From contig CM045989.1 in NCBI GenBank assembly GCA_025175895.1, positions 130,151,272-130,215,271 on the forward strand: a stretch of DNA of 64,000 bases. The letters run 5' to 3'. This DNA is from Wurfbainia villosa (taxonomy: Eukaryota; Streptophyta; Magnoliopsida; Zingiberales; Zingiberaceae). Each line of letters opens with the position of its first letter. Positions within the stretch are counted from its first letter, which is position 1. The notes beneath the pieces were generated by a model. That model was not told the origin of the DNA. It saw only the letters and a program-made list of their open reading frames with translations, and made no database searches. A program made the position numbers and the translations under genes. Shown here piece after piece: positions 44,473 to 57,116 of this stretch.

Positions 44473-46164
44473 ATCTCCCCCTTTTTTATATTTGACAAAA
44501 ACCAAACAAGCCATTTGAGTTAGACCATCTAACTCAAAATCTCTTACCAATTTTCCAAATTGGTAATTTTACTCTCCCCTTTTTGACATACATCAAAAAG
44601 GCTCATCCAAGGAGGTCAATGTCTCATGTCCCAATGAGATCTTACAACCTCCCCCTTGGTTTAAAAATACCTAGGATGTCTACCATCTTCCTAGTGATAA
44701 CTCTCATATCACTCAAGAGAGGCAATCCTATATGCTCTCCTAATTTCCAAATTAGGTCTCTCAAAATCTCATTTTCCTCCTCATGAGGAAAAATATCATT
44801 CATCATCCCATGATGAATTCCTTCCCCTAAAGGCTTGCTCCCCCTTGACCATTGCACCAACAATGTCCTTGGGAAGTCCCTAAGCCAATAGGAACTCTAA
44901 ACCATCAAAAATAAGGTTAAAAGTTCAAACATGAACTCTCCCCACCTTAAATTTGATACAATATCCTAACACCTCTTCTAATCCATATCCAATGGATTTT
45001 CACCCTTTATAATGCTTTCCAAGGCATATCCTAGGGTTAGAAGTGGTTAGGGACTTTAACCGCAGCTGAACAAGGGCTAAACAAACCTTGTTTTCCCTAA
45101 ATCAGCATTAGCAATGACTGCCGATACTACCGATCGCCACTACATCGATCGACTACCACCAAGGGCAATCGATCGAATCAAATTTCAATTTGATTATCGA
45201 ATCAATTCGTAAAAATCATAAGTAATTCTACGTATATCGAAAAATTATGAAATTTGATACGTATAATAGTTATCACACATACAATCGGTGAAAAATCTTG
45301 GAAAAATATTTTAACCATTAAAATAGGAGATTGGTACAAAGTTCAAAAACTGTTAAAACTTTAAAATTTTTGATCTACTTTGTATCAACTTCTACAATGA
45401 TGATGACCATCAAAAGATAGACTTCACCAAGGTTTTCTAAAGTGTTTTTAAAATGTTTTTGAAAACCTATTTTGAACCATGATTTATTGGCTAAATATAC
45501 ATAACTTGTATATTAGTTTTTCTCATAATTCTTAGTGATGATTGAAATAAGTTAAGTTCATCTAGATGCACTATCTATGCACCTTGAACCTAACTTATTA
45601 TCCTAACATCTCACATGTTATCTAAGATGTATACACACACATACATGTCAATTTAGATGTGAGATGTAGAGTTAGGATTAATATGGCCTCATGCATTTTC
45701 TAGGCAACCCTACTTGATTCTCTTATGAATGGGACTCCAAGTCATGTCATTGTCCTTAACTCAATTTTAATCAAGTTAAATGCATGAATGATCATGGCAT
45801 AAATGATAACAATAATAAAGCATGAAAATGATCATGATGTCATGATATATCAATAAACTTTTTAAAAAAAATGAACATGACATCTACAAAAGTCCTAATC
45901 AACAGCATGACATGGTATATGAGAAAACATAATTAGATGTCATGACATAGTAAGCTTACATAAACAAAGACATTTTAACCAAACATACAATCAGACACCA
46001 ATAATTTTAGAGACAAAATATTTCATTAAAAACTTCAAGTTTTTTTTACATCCAAAATATGAAATGTTCAAACAAAAAGACATCCTAAATCACTAAACAT
46101 CCTAATAGCGCTAGTCCTCTGCGGAAGGTGGAGGCGGAGGTGACTGCTGACCCAAGGTCCAGGC
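44473..46164 (-). other. E6 3' internal region, non-coding
   Basis: Begins, next to the LTR, with the polypurine tract; the rest is AT-rich with short ORFs of no recognisable content. 45119-45180 has CGATCGACT-type text where relatives carry CAGTCGACTG. Similar to 38784-40702 of E4. Confidence 0.7.
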
Positions 46165-47202
46165 TCACATCATCTCGTACATCTCCAGCTGACGCTGCTC
46201 AATGTGGCCATGCCCCTCCAGAATCTCAGCTAGTCGAGAGTCCACAGTCTGTTGGTACTCCTGAAATCTAACCTTCAGGACTGCAACTCGATCTGAAGGA
46301 CCTGCTCCTGATGCATCTGCTGGCATTTGTTCCTCCTCGTCAGTATCAGCTGGATCCTCATGCCGGTTTGCAGGCTCCCCCGGTACTGGAGGTGGCTCCC
46401 TACGTGGCCTGGGCGGAGGTCGAGGTACCAGCTCCATCTGGCCATGTCCGATCCGCAGCTTCGCTAATGAGAAGTTACGAACTGATATATAGTCATAAAC
46501 CTCAGAAAGCGCCCTTAGAGATCCCCTGTTAATGTTAATGCCTATAGACTCTAGCCATGCAGTGATGAGATGGCCAAAAGGCATATGCACTTTCCCTTGC
46601 ACAGGGGATATGAAATGTACAATGCAATGAAACATGTTCAATGCAATGTTTATATCAAATCTATGGCGCATGGCATACATAAGAAAAAGATGGGGAGGCC
46701 GAATCTTGGCCAGACCCCGAGTCACGATAGGAAGAAAATACCCAACAATGACTTTGTAAAGTATATTGTCATGGGCAGATAGCTCAGTGATATGGAATAG
46801 ATTCTGAGCTGGTGGGCGAGGATGATGAAAAATGTCCTCATGCATGGAGTCCAAAGAAATATGATCAAACGGCTCAGGAGGAGGGGCATCGAAGGTAGGG
46901 TAGAAGATGAAAGTATCATTCGATGGCCTACACTCAAGAAACTCCTGCAATATCGCAGGAGTGAACTCTAAGTCGCGTTTTGCAATGCGTGTAGTGTAGG
47001 TAGGACCATCGTCTACCTTCCTTAAGTTTTGATAGAACTCCTTAAGGAGATCATCATTTATGGCATGAGTTCAAAGGACTATCTTCATGAGTTGATAGTA
47101 TGCTAGAATCTCCATGATATCGCCACAATAATGCCTAAAGAAGTCGATATCGATGTACCTAACCGACATGGGTTGGTACAATCGTGATGCGACCTCAGTC
47201 GG
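46165..47202 (-). pseudogene. E6 extra ORF, plant-transposon (Transposase_32-like) protein
   Basis: Open on the minus strand from 47202 to the TGA at 46165-46167 except for one TGA near 47071-47073. It reads PTEVASRLYQPMSVRYIDID, then after the stop LLKEFYQNLRKVDDGPTYTT, RDLEFTPAILQEFLECRPSN, and PPHLFLMYAMRHRFDINIALNMFHCIV...GHLITAWLESIGI. This is the pattern of the plant domain called putative plant transposon protein (Transposase_32), also related to the Athila ORF-1 fold. A Pro/Arg-rich segment, an acidic DEEEQ segment and a coiled-coil end follow. CATTCATATAG before the ATG near 47204 could be a splice acceptor. It lies in the sense of E6 where pol should be. Role unknown. Confidence 0.65.
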
Positions 47203-48646
47203 GTCGTTCCTACGTGGTCATCTATATGAATGCAATGCAATGAAATGAAATGCAATGATACAAAATACATTATTAGATCACAATGAGGTGTAAAGACAAA
47301 AATCTAGGGTTTAAGGGGTATAGAAGTTATACTTTGGTGTCATTTGAAGGTGATGAAGGGAAGGCACAAAGCAGCTGCTGAGGGGAACACCGGAAAGATC
47401 GCCGGAGAAAGGGTCTCGCCGGAACCCTAATCGTTTGGAGAAGAAAAAGAACTAGGGCTGTGAGATACCATTAGGGTTATAGAGAGATGAAGGACACAAT
47501 CGGAAGAGAAGACTACTAACCCTAGGTCTTTGGTCGCCGGCGTGGACGAGGAAGGGCTGGTCGGAGACGATGAGTGCTGATTGGAGCAAAAATTGCGAGG
47601 GAGACGAGTGTGAAGACGTCGAACCCTAGCGGTTCGGCGTTATAAAATCGCGACTCCCCGATCGATGTGTGACATCACCGATCGATGTCGTGACATCACC
47701 GATCGATGGCGGGTTATGAACGGTTTATCGAACGAATGATCGGCCCGACTCAAGACTGATCCCGAGTCTTCTGTGTCGTGCTATAGTAACATCAGTCGAC
47801 TGATATTGGTAATCAATCGACTGATGCGAACATCACTCGACTGCTCAGCGACCACTCGACTGATGATCCCTCTGCCTCGATGAACAGTACCATCAATCGA
47901 CTGATGTATCTTATTAGTCGACTGATGTACTGAAACGACCGAGTCTGGACACAACACTCATCGGTTTGACTCACCTTATCGTTACGAAGAGTAATCGATC
48001 GATAAATCAGTATGATCGATCTCTCGATTTCGATTCAAATTGAGTGAATTTCGATTTCTTCACTCAATTTGTTTCATTTTATCATGTTTACTCTTGTATG
48101 TCGAATATATTAATGTTATGCTTATATTCATGTATTTGTTAATGTATTTTGGTATTTTATTTCATTTTAACAATCATTAGCATCCAATGATTTTAAAATC
48201 CTAACATCTCACCCTTTCTAAGTGTGGAAATACACAATCCAGATGAATGACCTGTTTTGTGAGATGCAATATACCATAAACATTCCTTCCATGCAAACAT
48301 ATGGTAAAACACATGAAGCATGGTAAGTGTAAGACATCAAGGTGTGTGGCACTTAAGTATCACTCTTGATGTGACTTATAAACTTTAAGCACTTCTCTTG
48401 ATACATTAATTCCTAAAGTGTGTCAAAAATCCTAAAATGGCACACCATGACCTCTAAATCTAGATTGTGCCAATTTTATTGATTTTTCATGATTCCAAAC
48501 ATATATGACACATCCTAAAACCTTTTAGGATATAAGATCAAACCTATTTCCAAGGTATCCATAACCTTGAAAATAACCTAAAATGTCAACTTTGCTATGG
48601 TTGAGTTAACTACCCATCCAATCAAAGTTGACACATCCTAACCCAT
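47203..48646 (-). promoter_or_regulatory. E6 spacer with palindromes and TATA-like box before the extra ORF
   Basis: In element sense: end of gag, AT-rich stretch, then palindromes of the LTR type (47940-47780: CATCAATCGACTGATG, ATCAGTCGACTGAT), CGATCGATG variants (47715-47660), then GATTTTATAACGCC (about 47650-47637) and a pyrimidine-rich stretch like a plant 5' UTR. It repeats the LTR order palindromes then TATA, so an internal promoter is possible. Confidence 0.4.
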
Positions 48647-50354
48647 TTAGCGTGAGTCAATCACGCTCCTTGGAACCCAAAATCTATTTGAGCTCATTGG
48701 ATTAATTAGGTATTCCTTAGGGATGACTTCCCTAGATACCTTTCTAATGACCCTTCTAGGCTTGTTAGCCTTGGTCATTATGGTCTTGCCATGGTTAGCC
48801 TTAGAGATTGCCTCCCTAGTAACCTTCTTAGTGACTTCCTTAGATTTCTTAGAAACCCTAGCCACTAGGCACATACTATGGTTGGCCTTAGGGATAATTT
48901 TCCTAGAGACTTTGGTTTTCTTAGATTTAGGTTTAGTTCCATAATCAAATGGAACATTGTGATAAGTAGGCATTACTTTCTTAGACATAGGCTTGTGACC
49001 CAAACCTTGTCTCCTAGATGATTCTTGCCTCTTACACCCTTTTTGTTGACCTCTAGATCCTAGAGTTTGACAATTTGACCCTTTAAATTGATTTTGCATA
49101 CTTGCAAAGGTCTTTTCCAATTTCTCAAGCCTTGACTTCAAGGCTTTATTTTCTAACTCTAATTGTCCAATTGATTTTTGATTAGGTTTTTGGGCATTAC
49201 CATTCTCTTTAGGTATATGTCTACCCTTATTAGAGTTAATGCCTAAATGGTTTTTGATTTTCTTAATTGTTTCCTTAGGAAGAACATTTCTAGGGACATT
49301 AGTCCCAAATTTCTCCTTCTTTGAAATAGGTCTAGAGTTATCATTTCTAAATTTCTCCTTAGTCCTAAAACCAACATGTTTAGCTTCTAGACAACCATAA
49401 TTATTATTTCTAGCATACTTTGATTCATGAGTAATAGCAAAATTATTTAATTTAATTCTAGCATGTTTTTGCTTAGAATTTAAAGAATGAGCATTATGAA
49501 AATATACCTTAGGGTTAGTCTTAGAGACTCCCCCTACTTGTAAAGCTCCCTCCTTTCTTCTAGGACATTGGTTCCTATAGTGTCCCGGTTGTCGGCATTT
49601 GAAGCACACCATGTTCTCCTTGCTCTTCTTGGTGGGGACGCCGACATCCTTGACTTTTTCATTGACTTTTGGTGCCGGAGGAGCTTTTTTAACCCTTTTT
49701 GGACACTTACTCTTGTAGTGTCCAGATTCCCTGCACTCAAAGCATATTATATGAATTTTGTTATTAATTGACATACTTGAGTTACCTAGGGTGGTGGTGA
49801 GGTTCTCTTGAGCTTGCTCTTCTTCTCTACCGGATGTAGATGATTCTTCTTGAGATTGCTCCGGTGTAGATGCTCTAATCTCCTCCCCCTAAATCCTAGA
49901 GGTGGAGGTCTCCTCTTCTTCCACCAATCCGGAAGTTGATTCCTTCTCAACTTCCGAGTCCTCACTCTCTTGTGAAGATGATGATGATTCTTCTTCGGCT
50001 TCTTCCTCTTCTTGAGCCGATGAAGATTCTTCTTTTTCTACTTGTGTCAAGTGAGGCTTCTCATGGAACTTGGCCAATTTGTCCCATATCTCCTTGGTAT
50101 CTTGAAATTCACCTAAACTAGACAAAATGTCATTATGTATCAAATCTTCCAAAAGCTTTGTTACCTTGACTTCGGTCTTGAACTTGAGACGCTTTTGTAT
50201 CCACTTCTTCAATTTCAAGACATTTCCGTTCTTATCCTGAGGAGGTTCAAAGCCTTCTACAAGGATGAACCAATCCTCTATATCCATCATCAAGAATGTC
50301 TCCATTCTTATTCTCCACGCCGAAAAGTCTTCTCGATCATATGGTGGTGGAGTG
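48647..50354 (-). pseudogene. E6 gag, main part
   Basis: Continues DINT from 57011 as PPPYDREDFSAWRIRMETFL, MMDIEDWFILVEGFEPPQDK, then a Ser/Glu-rich linker. One in-frame TAG at 49889-49891 is the only stop. Both zinc knuckles are intact: CFECRESGHYKSKC and CFKCRQPGHYRNQC (about 49750-49560). A basic tail with a short coiled coil (IGQLELENKALKSRLEKLEK) ends VPRSVIDSR at 48647. Apart from the TAG and the E7 insertion this gag is open, much better kept than that of E4. Confidence 0.88.
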
Positions 50355-52513
50355 TGTTAGTAATATATGAGAGATGTCCTAAGGAAATCGCCTTATGTAT
50401 GAACCATTTATATGATAAATGAAGATTCACTATTTGAGTATACATGTTTTATATATTTGATTGGATCTTAAACTCATTTACTGAATGTCCACGATACGAT
50501 TCACAGCATGAGAGAATTTGTGATTGGATCACAACTAGTGAGTATCTCTACATGTGTAATTGTGATGTATCGAAATTATCCCTAGTCGATGAATTGATGG
50601 ATTTGGACACCATCAATTCTATCGAGACTAGCACGAGGTATACTCCTTGGTGTATCCAAGCAGCTGATTCTCACTGGCTGGAGACATTGTGATGTCCGGA
50701 GTTAATCATGGATGCTAGTTATGGTAACTAGTTCATTGGAGTGACTAGCCGTAAGACTTCATATGGTTCTCTGCATATATAGATATGTCAATGAAGTTCT
50801 TACTGTAGCTTAAGTGCGATGTTCCTTTGACTTGCGGTATTCAAGTCATCTTGATCATAGAGACTTATGCTTTGACATCTTAAGCAAACATCTCTAAGGA
50901 GATGTGGACCCGGGATGATTGAGTATAAGTCAAAATGATCGAAGGTGTTTGAATAGCCTATAAAGGATTCACCACTCCTTGCGAGGAGATGTATACTCAA
51001 GGCCTCTCGTCGGATTGTTACTAAAGTCTTTGGCCAAAGAATTACATGTTTAGAGTAAGGTACTCTTCGATACATGTGGAGGAACTAGAATCCGTAGGAC
51101 GAGGAAATGATACTTGGGCTAGGTGTGACGTAGTCAGCCTAGTGGGGACTGACACAATAGACCATGTCCTGAACCAAGTGGGTATAAGATGAGTGAAGGG
51201 AATGGGGCACGAATCATTCGAGCTGCTGAAGAGTTTCAGAAATAGTTCTGGATCAACCGTTGATCTTTTCGGTTAATTGGGGATTATGATGTACTACTAG
51301 GTGCCACTCATGATCGTTCTATAATTAATGGTTAATTATAGACGGCCAACATAAACCGAGAACCTATTTGGTCACACGCATAACGAGCGTAATCCAAAGG
51401 ATTTAAAACGAGCTTGAGAATGGGATTCTCAGACCGAGAGAAACTAGGTTTGGTTGGACCAAATATGAAGCGAGCATGAAATCGTTTCAGTCGCAATGGA
51501 AGCGTGGATGGGCCGTGTCTTATGAAGACATAATGGATGAACCAAAATGGTTTGGTTCTAATCCAATGGAGGAGAATAAACCAAAGGGTTTGGTTTACCA
51601 AAAGTTGGTTCGGTTCATTTTAACTTAAAATAAACCATCATGGTTTGGTTTATTTTAACTTATCTTAATGGAGCGGGTTAACGGGCCTAATGGTTATGAT
51701 CCAATAATCATTAAGAGAATTAGTTCTCTATAAAAGAGGGCTTAAGGGATAATTAAGCCTTAATCCAAAACCCCTAGGTTAAAGTTGCCGCCCACCTCCT
51801 TATTGGAGTTTTCGGTGCCAACCTCTTGCCGCCGCCCATAGCTCCTCCAACCGGCGTCCAGAAGGTAGCTTCCTTCCCCACGGCCGAGTCGTCTTGCTGC
51901 CGGTTAGTGCTCTGGAGATCTCCTTCAGGTTTGGCATCAAGGTGAGCTCTATCTTCCTTGGTTGGCCGGCGCCTATCACCTCCACCAAAGTTGTCCAATT
52001 TTCTGGACAGTTTGTTCTCCTCTCGTCGGAGCGTCGTTTGGACGACGGTTAGAGCTTCGACAGCGGCTAACTTACCGGGGATTCGATCTCCGGTAATCCT
52101 CTGAGGTGGAGGACGAAGGATTCGTCAATTGGTTGACGAATACCTCTCCGGAGAAGCGAGTTTTGAGAACTCGTATTAGGATCCGAATTTGGATTCGGAT
52201 CGTGATCATCTCTCGATCACGTCGTCTTCAACACGAGGCTAGTAACCCGTACGAAGACGAAGCTCGTGGCTTAGCGAAGTCATCCCGAGGAACTCGGCGT
52301 GGATACGGATAGAGACGATTCTAGCGAGGATCGTTCTGGTTGATGTCGTTCCCGCTACACGTCATACGAAAGGTATAACGTAGATAAATTTCCTTTTATT
52401 ACAAATTTAAATTTACGGTTATGTCTACACTTGTTGTAATATGCATGCGTGTGTTGTGTGTGTTGTAATAAATATAGATTTATTATTTTTATTGCTTCCG
52501 CTGTGTTCATGTT
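50355..52513 (+). repeat. E7 5' LTR, 3' end missing
   Basis: Aligns with 54821-56963 of the 3' LTR. TATA box TATAAAAGAGGG at 51729-51740. Breaks off after GTGTTCATGTTTA, where the 3' LTR goes on for about 50 bp to CCCAACA. Short ORFs on both strands appear in both LTR copies but show no recognisable content. Confidence 0.9.
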
Positions 52514-54221
52514 TATTATTTTTATTGCTTCCGCTGTGTTCAAAGAGTTCAGAAATGAAGTAGAGAAACAACATGACAAGTGTATTAAAATACTTCGATC
52601 GGATCGAGGTGGTGAATACTTGAGTCAGGAGTTTCTTGATTACCTAAGAGACAATGGTATATTGTCTCAATGGACTCCGCCCTATACACCACAGCATAAT
52701 GGTGTATCTGAGAGGCGTAACCGGACCTTGTTGGACATGGTCAGGTCAATGATGAATCATGCGACTCTTTCCAAGTCCTTTTGGGGCTATGAACTTCAGA
52801 CAGCTGTTTACTTGTTAAACAGAATGCCTACCAAGGTAGTCTCAACTACTCCATATGAGATATGGAATGGTAAGAAACCTCATGTATCTTACTTGAAGAT
52901 ATGGGGTTGTCCTACTTATGTGAAGCGGACTGTATCAGACAAATTGGATGCTAAGTCTGATAAATGTCTATTTGTTGGATACCCTAAGGAAACAAGGGGT
53001 TACCAATTCTATCATCCTGTGGAACAAAAGGTGTTTGTTTCAAGACATGCTGTGTTTGTAGAGAAAGAGTTTCTCTTGCAAGAAAATAGTGGGAGTGTCG
53101 TCGAGCTTGAGGAGGCTCGAGAGACTCAAATAGACATTAATGAGATACCTGGTGAAGCACAAGAGTCGACAACTCATAGTGATGAGCAATCGGCTGGACC
53201 TATTGTCACACCACATCTTCGTAGATCTGGTAGAACACGCAATATTCCTGAGAGATATGGATTTCTCGTAAGTGAATCAAACGACGTGTTACTCATTGAT
53301 GATGAGGAGCCTACCAGTTATGAAGAAGTGCTGACAAGTTTAGAAAGGGATAAATGGCTTGGTGCCATGAAGTCGGAGATAGATTCCATGTATGAAAACC
53401 AAGTTTGGAACTTGGTTGACCCACCTGAAGGCATAAAGCCTATAGGGTGCAAGTGGGTTTTCAAGAAGAAAACCGACATGGATGGTAATGTGATTACCTA
53501 TAAGGCTAGATTGGTGGCGAAAGGATATCGTCAAAAGCAAGGTGTTGATTATGACGAAATCTATTCGCCTGTAGCTATGCTTAAATCAATTCGGATGCTC
53601 CTGGCCATAGCGGCTCATTATGATTATGAGATATGGCAGATGGATGTGAAAACAGCTTTCCTTAATGGAAACCTGCTCAAGGACGTGTATATGATACAGC
53701 CTGAGGGTTTCACATCGGTTGATAAAACCAATGTATGCAAATTGCGACGGTCCATTTATGTATTGAAGCAAGCATCCAGGAGCTGGAATATCCATTTTGA
53801 TGAGACAATCAAAAAGTTTGATTTCTCACAAAATCCAGACGAACCTTGTGTGTACAAGAAGGTTAGTGGGAGTGCAGTCGTGTTCCTAGTATTGTATGTC
53901 GATGACATACTACTTATAGGAAACGATGTTTCAATCTTACAGTCAGTGAAGGTTTGGTTATCCAAGACATTCTCCATGAAAGACCTGGGAGAAGCAACCT
54001 ACATCCTTGGGATTAAGATCTATAGAGATAGATCGAAACGGTTGCTTGGTCTTTCGCAGTCTACATATATAGACCGAGTGCTAAAGAGGTTTAGCATGTC
54101 GAAATCCAAGAAAGGTTTCCTACCCATCAGGCATGGGGTACACCTTTCGAAGTCTGTGTGTCCGCGCACAGAAGACGAGAGAATTTGCATGAGTAAGATT
54201 CCCTATGCATCCGCAATATGA
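52449..54221 (+). pseudogene. E7 LTR-integrase-RT fusion ORF (590 codons)
   Basis: The frame opens inside the LTR, passes a tandem copy of about 33 bp (IIFIASAVFMFIIFIASAVF) and enters integrase at FKEFRNEVEKQ. Integrase keeps D (ILRSDRGGEYLSQEF) and E (HNGVSERRNR) and its C-terminus (WGCPTYVKR, KCLFVGYPKETRGY); zinc finger and first D are gone. RT is complete: GCKWVFKKKTDMDG, KTAFLNGNLLKDVYM and YVDD at 53895-53906, with YVLKQASRSW in place of the usual YGLKQ. The TGA at 54219-54221 starts the broken RNase H. Product would lack gag, protease and an active integrase. Lineage similar to E1. Confidence 0.88.
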
Positions 54222-54780
54222 TCTATCATGTATGCTATGTTATGTACGAGGCCCAATGTATCGTATGCTCTGAGTGTCATGAGCAGATACCAGTCTGATC
54301 CAGGAATGGATCATTAGGTGGCTGTTAAGATGATCCTTAAGTACTTAAGAAGAACTAAGGATGCGTTCCTAATATATGGAGAATGGTACATGGTGATACG
54401 TGGGTATACGGATGTCAGCTCCAGACAGACAAGGATGATTCCATGTCTCAGTCTGGGTATGTATTCACCTAGAATGGAGGCGCAACAAGTTGGAAAGGTT
54501 CCAAGCTTGACACTATAGCGGATTCTGCCACTAAAGCAGAATACGTTGCAGCTTTGGAAGCAGCAAAGGAAGCGGTTTGGATCAAGTAGTTCATCTATGA
54601 ACTTGATGTGGTCTCATCAATGATCCAAACATGTGCTTCGCCGCCATCATCTTATCAGAGAGATCATCAGTAGGAACGAAATACAAATCGAGAAAATTCC
54701 CACTGAAAGGAACTTAGCGGATCCTTTGACTAAGGCATTACCTCAAAATAAGTTTGAGGGTCATGTTAGAGCTTATGGTA
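54222..54780 (+). pseudogene. E7 RNase H remnant
   Basis: Reads SIMYAMLCTRPNVSYALSVM, SRYQSDPGMDH, a stop, VAVKMILKYLRRTKDAFLIY, then frame-broken text to ADPLTKALPQNKFEGH. The purine tract AGTGGGAGTC (54811-54820) follows before the 3' LTR. Confidence 0.85.
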
Positions 54781-54820
54781 TTGGATACCGTAGCGATTGG
54801 CATTAGGCCAAGTGGGAGTC

Positions 54821-57010
54821 TGTTAGTAATATATGAGAGATGTCCTAAGGCAATCGCCTTATGTATGAATCATTTATATGATAAATGAAGATTCACTATT
54901 TGAGTATACATGTTTTATGTATTTGATTGGATCTTAAACTCATTTACTGAATGTCCACGATACGATTCACAGCATGAGAGAATTTGTGATTGAATCACAA
55001 CTAGTGAGTATCTCTACATGTGTAATTGTGATGTATCGAAATTATCCCTAGTCGATGAATTGATGGATTTGGACACCATCAATTCTGTCGAGACTAGCAC
55101 GAGGTATACTCCTTGGTGTATCCAAGCAGCTGATTCTCCTTTGGCCGGAGACATTGTGATGTCGGAGTTAATCGTGGATGCTAGTTATGGTAACTAGTTC
55201 ATCGAGTGACTAGTAGTAAGACTTGTATGGTTCTCTGCATATATAGATATGTCAATGAAGTTCTTACTGTAGCTTAAGTGCGATGTTCCTTTGACTTGCG
55301 GTATTCAAGTCATCTTGATCATAGAGACTTATGCTTTGACATCTTAAGCAAACATCTCTAAGGAGATGTGGACCCGGGATGATTGGGTATAAGTCAAAAT
55401 GATCGAAGGTGTTTGAATAGCCTATAAAGGATTCACCACTCCTTGCGAGGAGATGTATACTCAAGGCCTCTCGTCGGATTGTTACTAAAGTCTTTGGCCA
55501 AAGAATTACATGTTTAGAGTAAGGTACTCTTCGATACATGTGGAGTAACTAGAATCCGTAGGACGAGGAAATGATACTTGGGCTAGGTGTGACGTAGTCA
55601 GCCTAGTGGGGACTGACACTATAGACCATGTCCTGAACCAAGTGGGTATAAGATGAGTGAAGGGAATGGGGCACGAATCATTCGAGCTGCTGAAGGGTTT
55701 CAGAAATAGTTCTGGATCAATCGTTGATCTTTTCGGTTAATTGGGGATCATGATGTACTACTAGGTGTCACTCATGATCGTTCTATAATTAATGGTTAAT
55801 TATAGACGGCCAACATAAACCGAGAACCTATTTGGTATCACGCATAACGAGCGTAATCCAAAGGATTTAAAACGAGCTTGAGAATGGGATTCTCAGACCG
55901 AGAGAAACTAGGTTTGGTTGGACCAAATATGAAGCTAGCATGAAATCGTTTCAGCCGCAATGGAAGCGTGGATGGGTCGTGTCTTATGAAAACATAATGG
56001 ATGAACCAAAATGGTTTGGTTCTAATCGAATGGAGGAGAATAAACCAATGGGTTTGGTTTATTTTAAACGAATGAACCAAAAGTTGGTTCGGTTCGTTTT
56101 AACTTAAAATAAATCATCATGGTTTGGTTTATTTTAACTTATCTTAATGGAGCGGGTTAACGGGCCTAATGGTTATGATCCAATAAACATTAAAAGAATT
56201 AGTTCTCTATAAAAGAGGGCTTAAGGGATAATTAAGCCTTAATCCGAAACCCCTAGGTTAAAGTTGCCGCCCACCTCCTTATTGGAGTTTTCGGCGCCAA
56301 CCTCTTGCACGCCATAGCTCCTCCTCCAACCGGAAGGTAGCTTCCTTCCCACGCCGTGCTTCCGGTTAGTGCTCCGGAGATCTCCTTCAGGTTTGGCATC
56401 AAGGTGAGCTCTATCTTCCTTGGTTGGCCGGCGCCTATCACCTCCACCAAAGCTGTCCAGTTTTCTGGACAGCTTGTTCTCCTCTCGTCGGAGCATCGTT
56501 TGGACGACGGTTAGAGCTCCGACAGCGGCTAACTTACCGGGATTCAACTCGGTAATCCTCGAGGTGGAGGACGAAGGATTCGTCCAATTGGTCGAATACC
56601 TCTCGGAGAAGCGAGTTTTGAGAACTCGTATTAGGATCCGAATTTGGATTCGGATCGTGATCATCTCTCGATCACGCCGCCTTCAACACGAGGCTAGTAA
56701 CCCGCACGAAGACGGCTCGTGGCTTAGCGGTCATCAGGAACTCGGCGTGGATACTGGATAGAGACGATTCTAGCGAGGATCGTTCGGTTGATGTCGTTCC
56801 CGCTACACGTCATACGAAAGGTATAACGTAGATAAATTTCCTTTTATTGCAAATTTAAATTTACGGTTATGTCTACACTTGTTGTAATATGCATGCGTGT
56901 GTTGTGTGTGTTGTAATAAATATAGATTTATTATTTTTATTGCTTCCGCTGTGTTCATGTTTATGAAACGTGATCGAACACACACACGCCGCAGTGCCGG
57001 AAACCCAACA
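54821..57010 (+). repeat. E7 3' LTR (2,190 bp)
   Basis: TGTTAGTAATAT...AAACCCAACA, TATA box TATAAAAGAGGG from 56208. Complete; gives the true LTR end missing in the 5' copy. Confidence 0.92.
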
Positions 57011-57050
57011 GAGTGTTGATGTCCCATTCAAGCTTGTCTTGGAATTCCAT
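57011..57050 (-). pseudogene. E6 gag, first codons
   Basis: ATG at 57050-57048, then EFQDKLEWDINT, ended by the E7 insertion at GAGTG. Homologous to the start of E4 gag (MEESSLGLGHDINVPPPYD). Confidence 0.8.
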
Positions 57051-57103
57051 CTTCCCTCTAGCTTCTTTAGCTCCCGGTGGTTAATCCGTAGAAGAGTCCC
57101 GGG

Positions 57104-57116
57104 CTCTGATACCAAT
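57104..57116 (-). other. E6 primer binding site
   Basis: ATTGGTATCAGAG on the minus strand, directly next to the 5' LTR end at 57117; initiator tRNA-Met type. Confidence 0.9.

Larger units (their letters stand above)
50355..57010 (+). mobile_element. E7: Ty1/copia element with a large 5' internal deletion
   Basis: Runs from TGTTAGTAATATATGAG to GGAAACCCAACA, flanked by GAGTG (50350-50354 and 57011-57015). The 3' LTR is complete (54821-57010, 2,190 bp). The 5' LTR lost its last about 50 bp together with PBS, gag, protease and the first half of integrase. The LTR copies are very similar over the shared part, so it is young, as expected for the innermost element. Confidence 0.92.

Noticed and set aside
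51774..51998. ORFs in the E7 LTRs repeated at 56239-56664
   Set aside because: Present in both LTRs because the LTR is duplicated; frames differ between the copies through small indels, so there is no coding constraint.
57104..57116. Possible tRNA gene fragment at the TGGTATCAGAG sites
   Set aside because: These match only the 3' end of initiator tRNA and sit exactly at LTR borders, so they are primer binding sites (also 4701, 29093, 37032).
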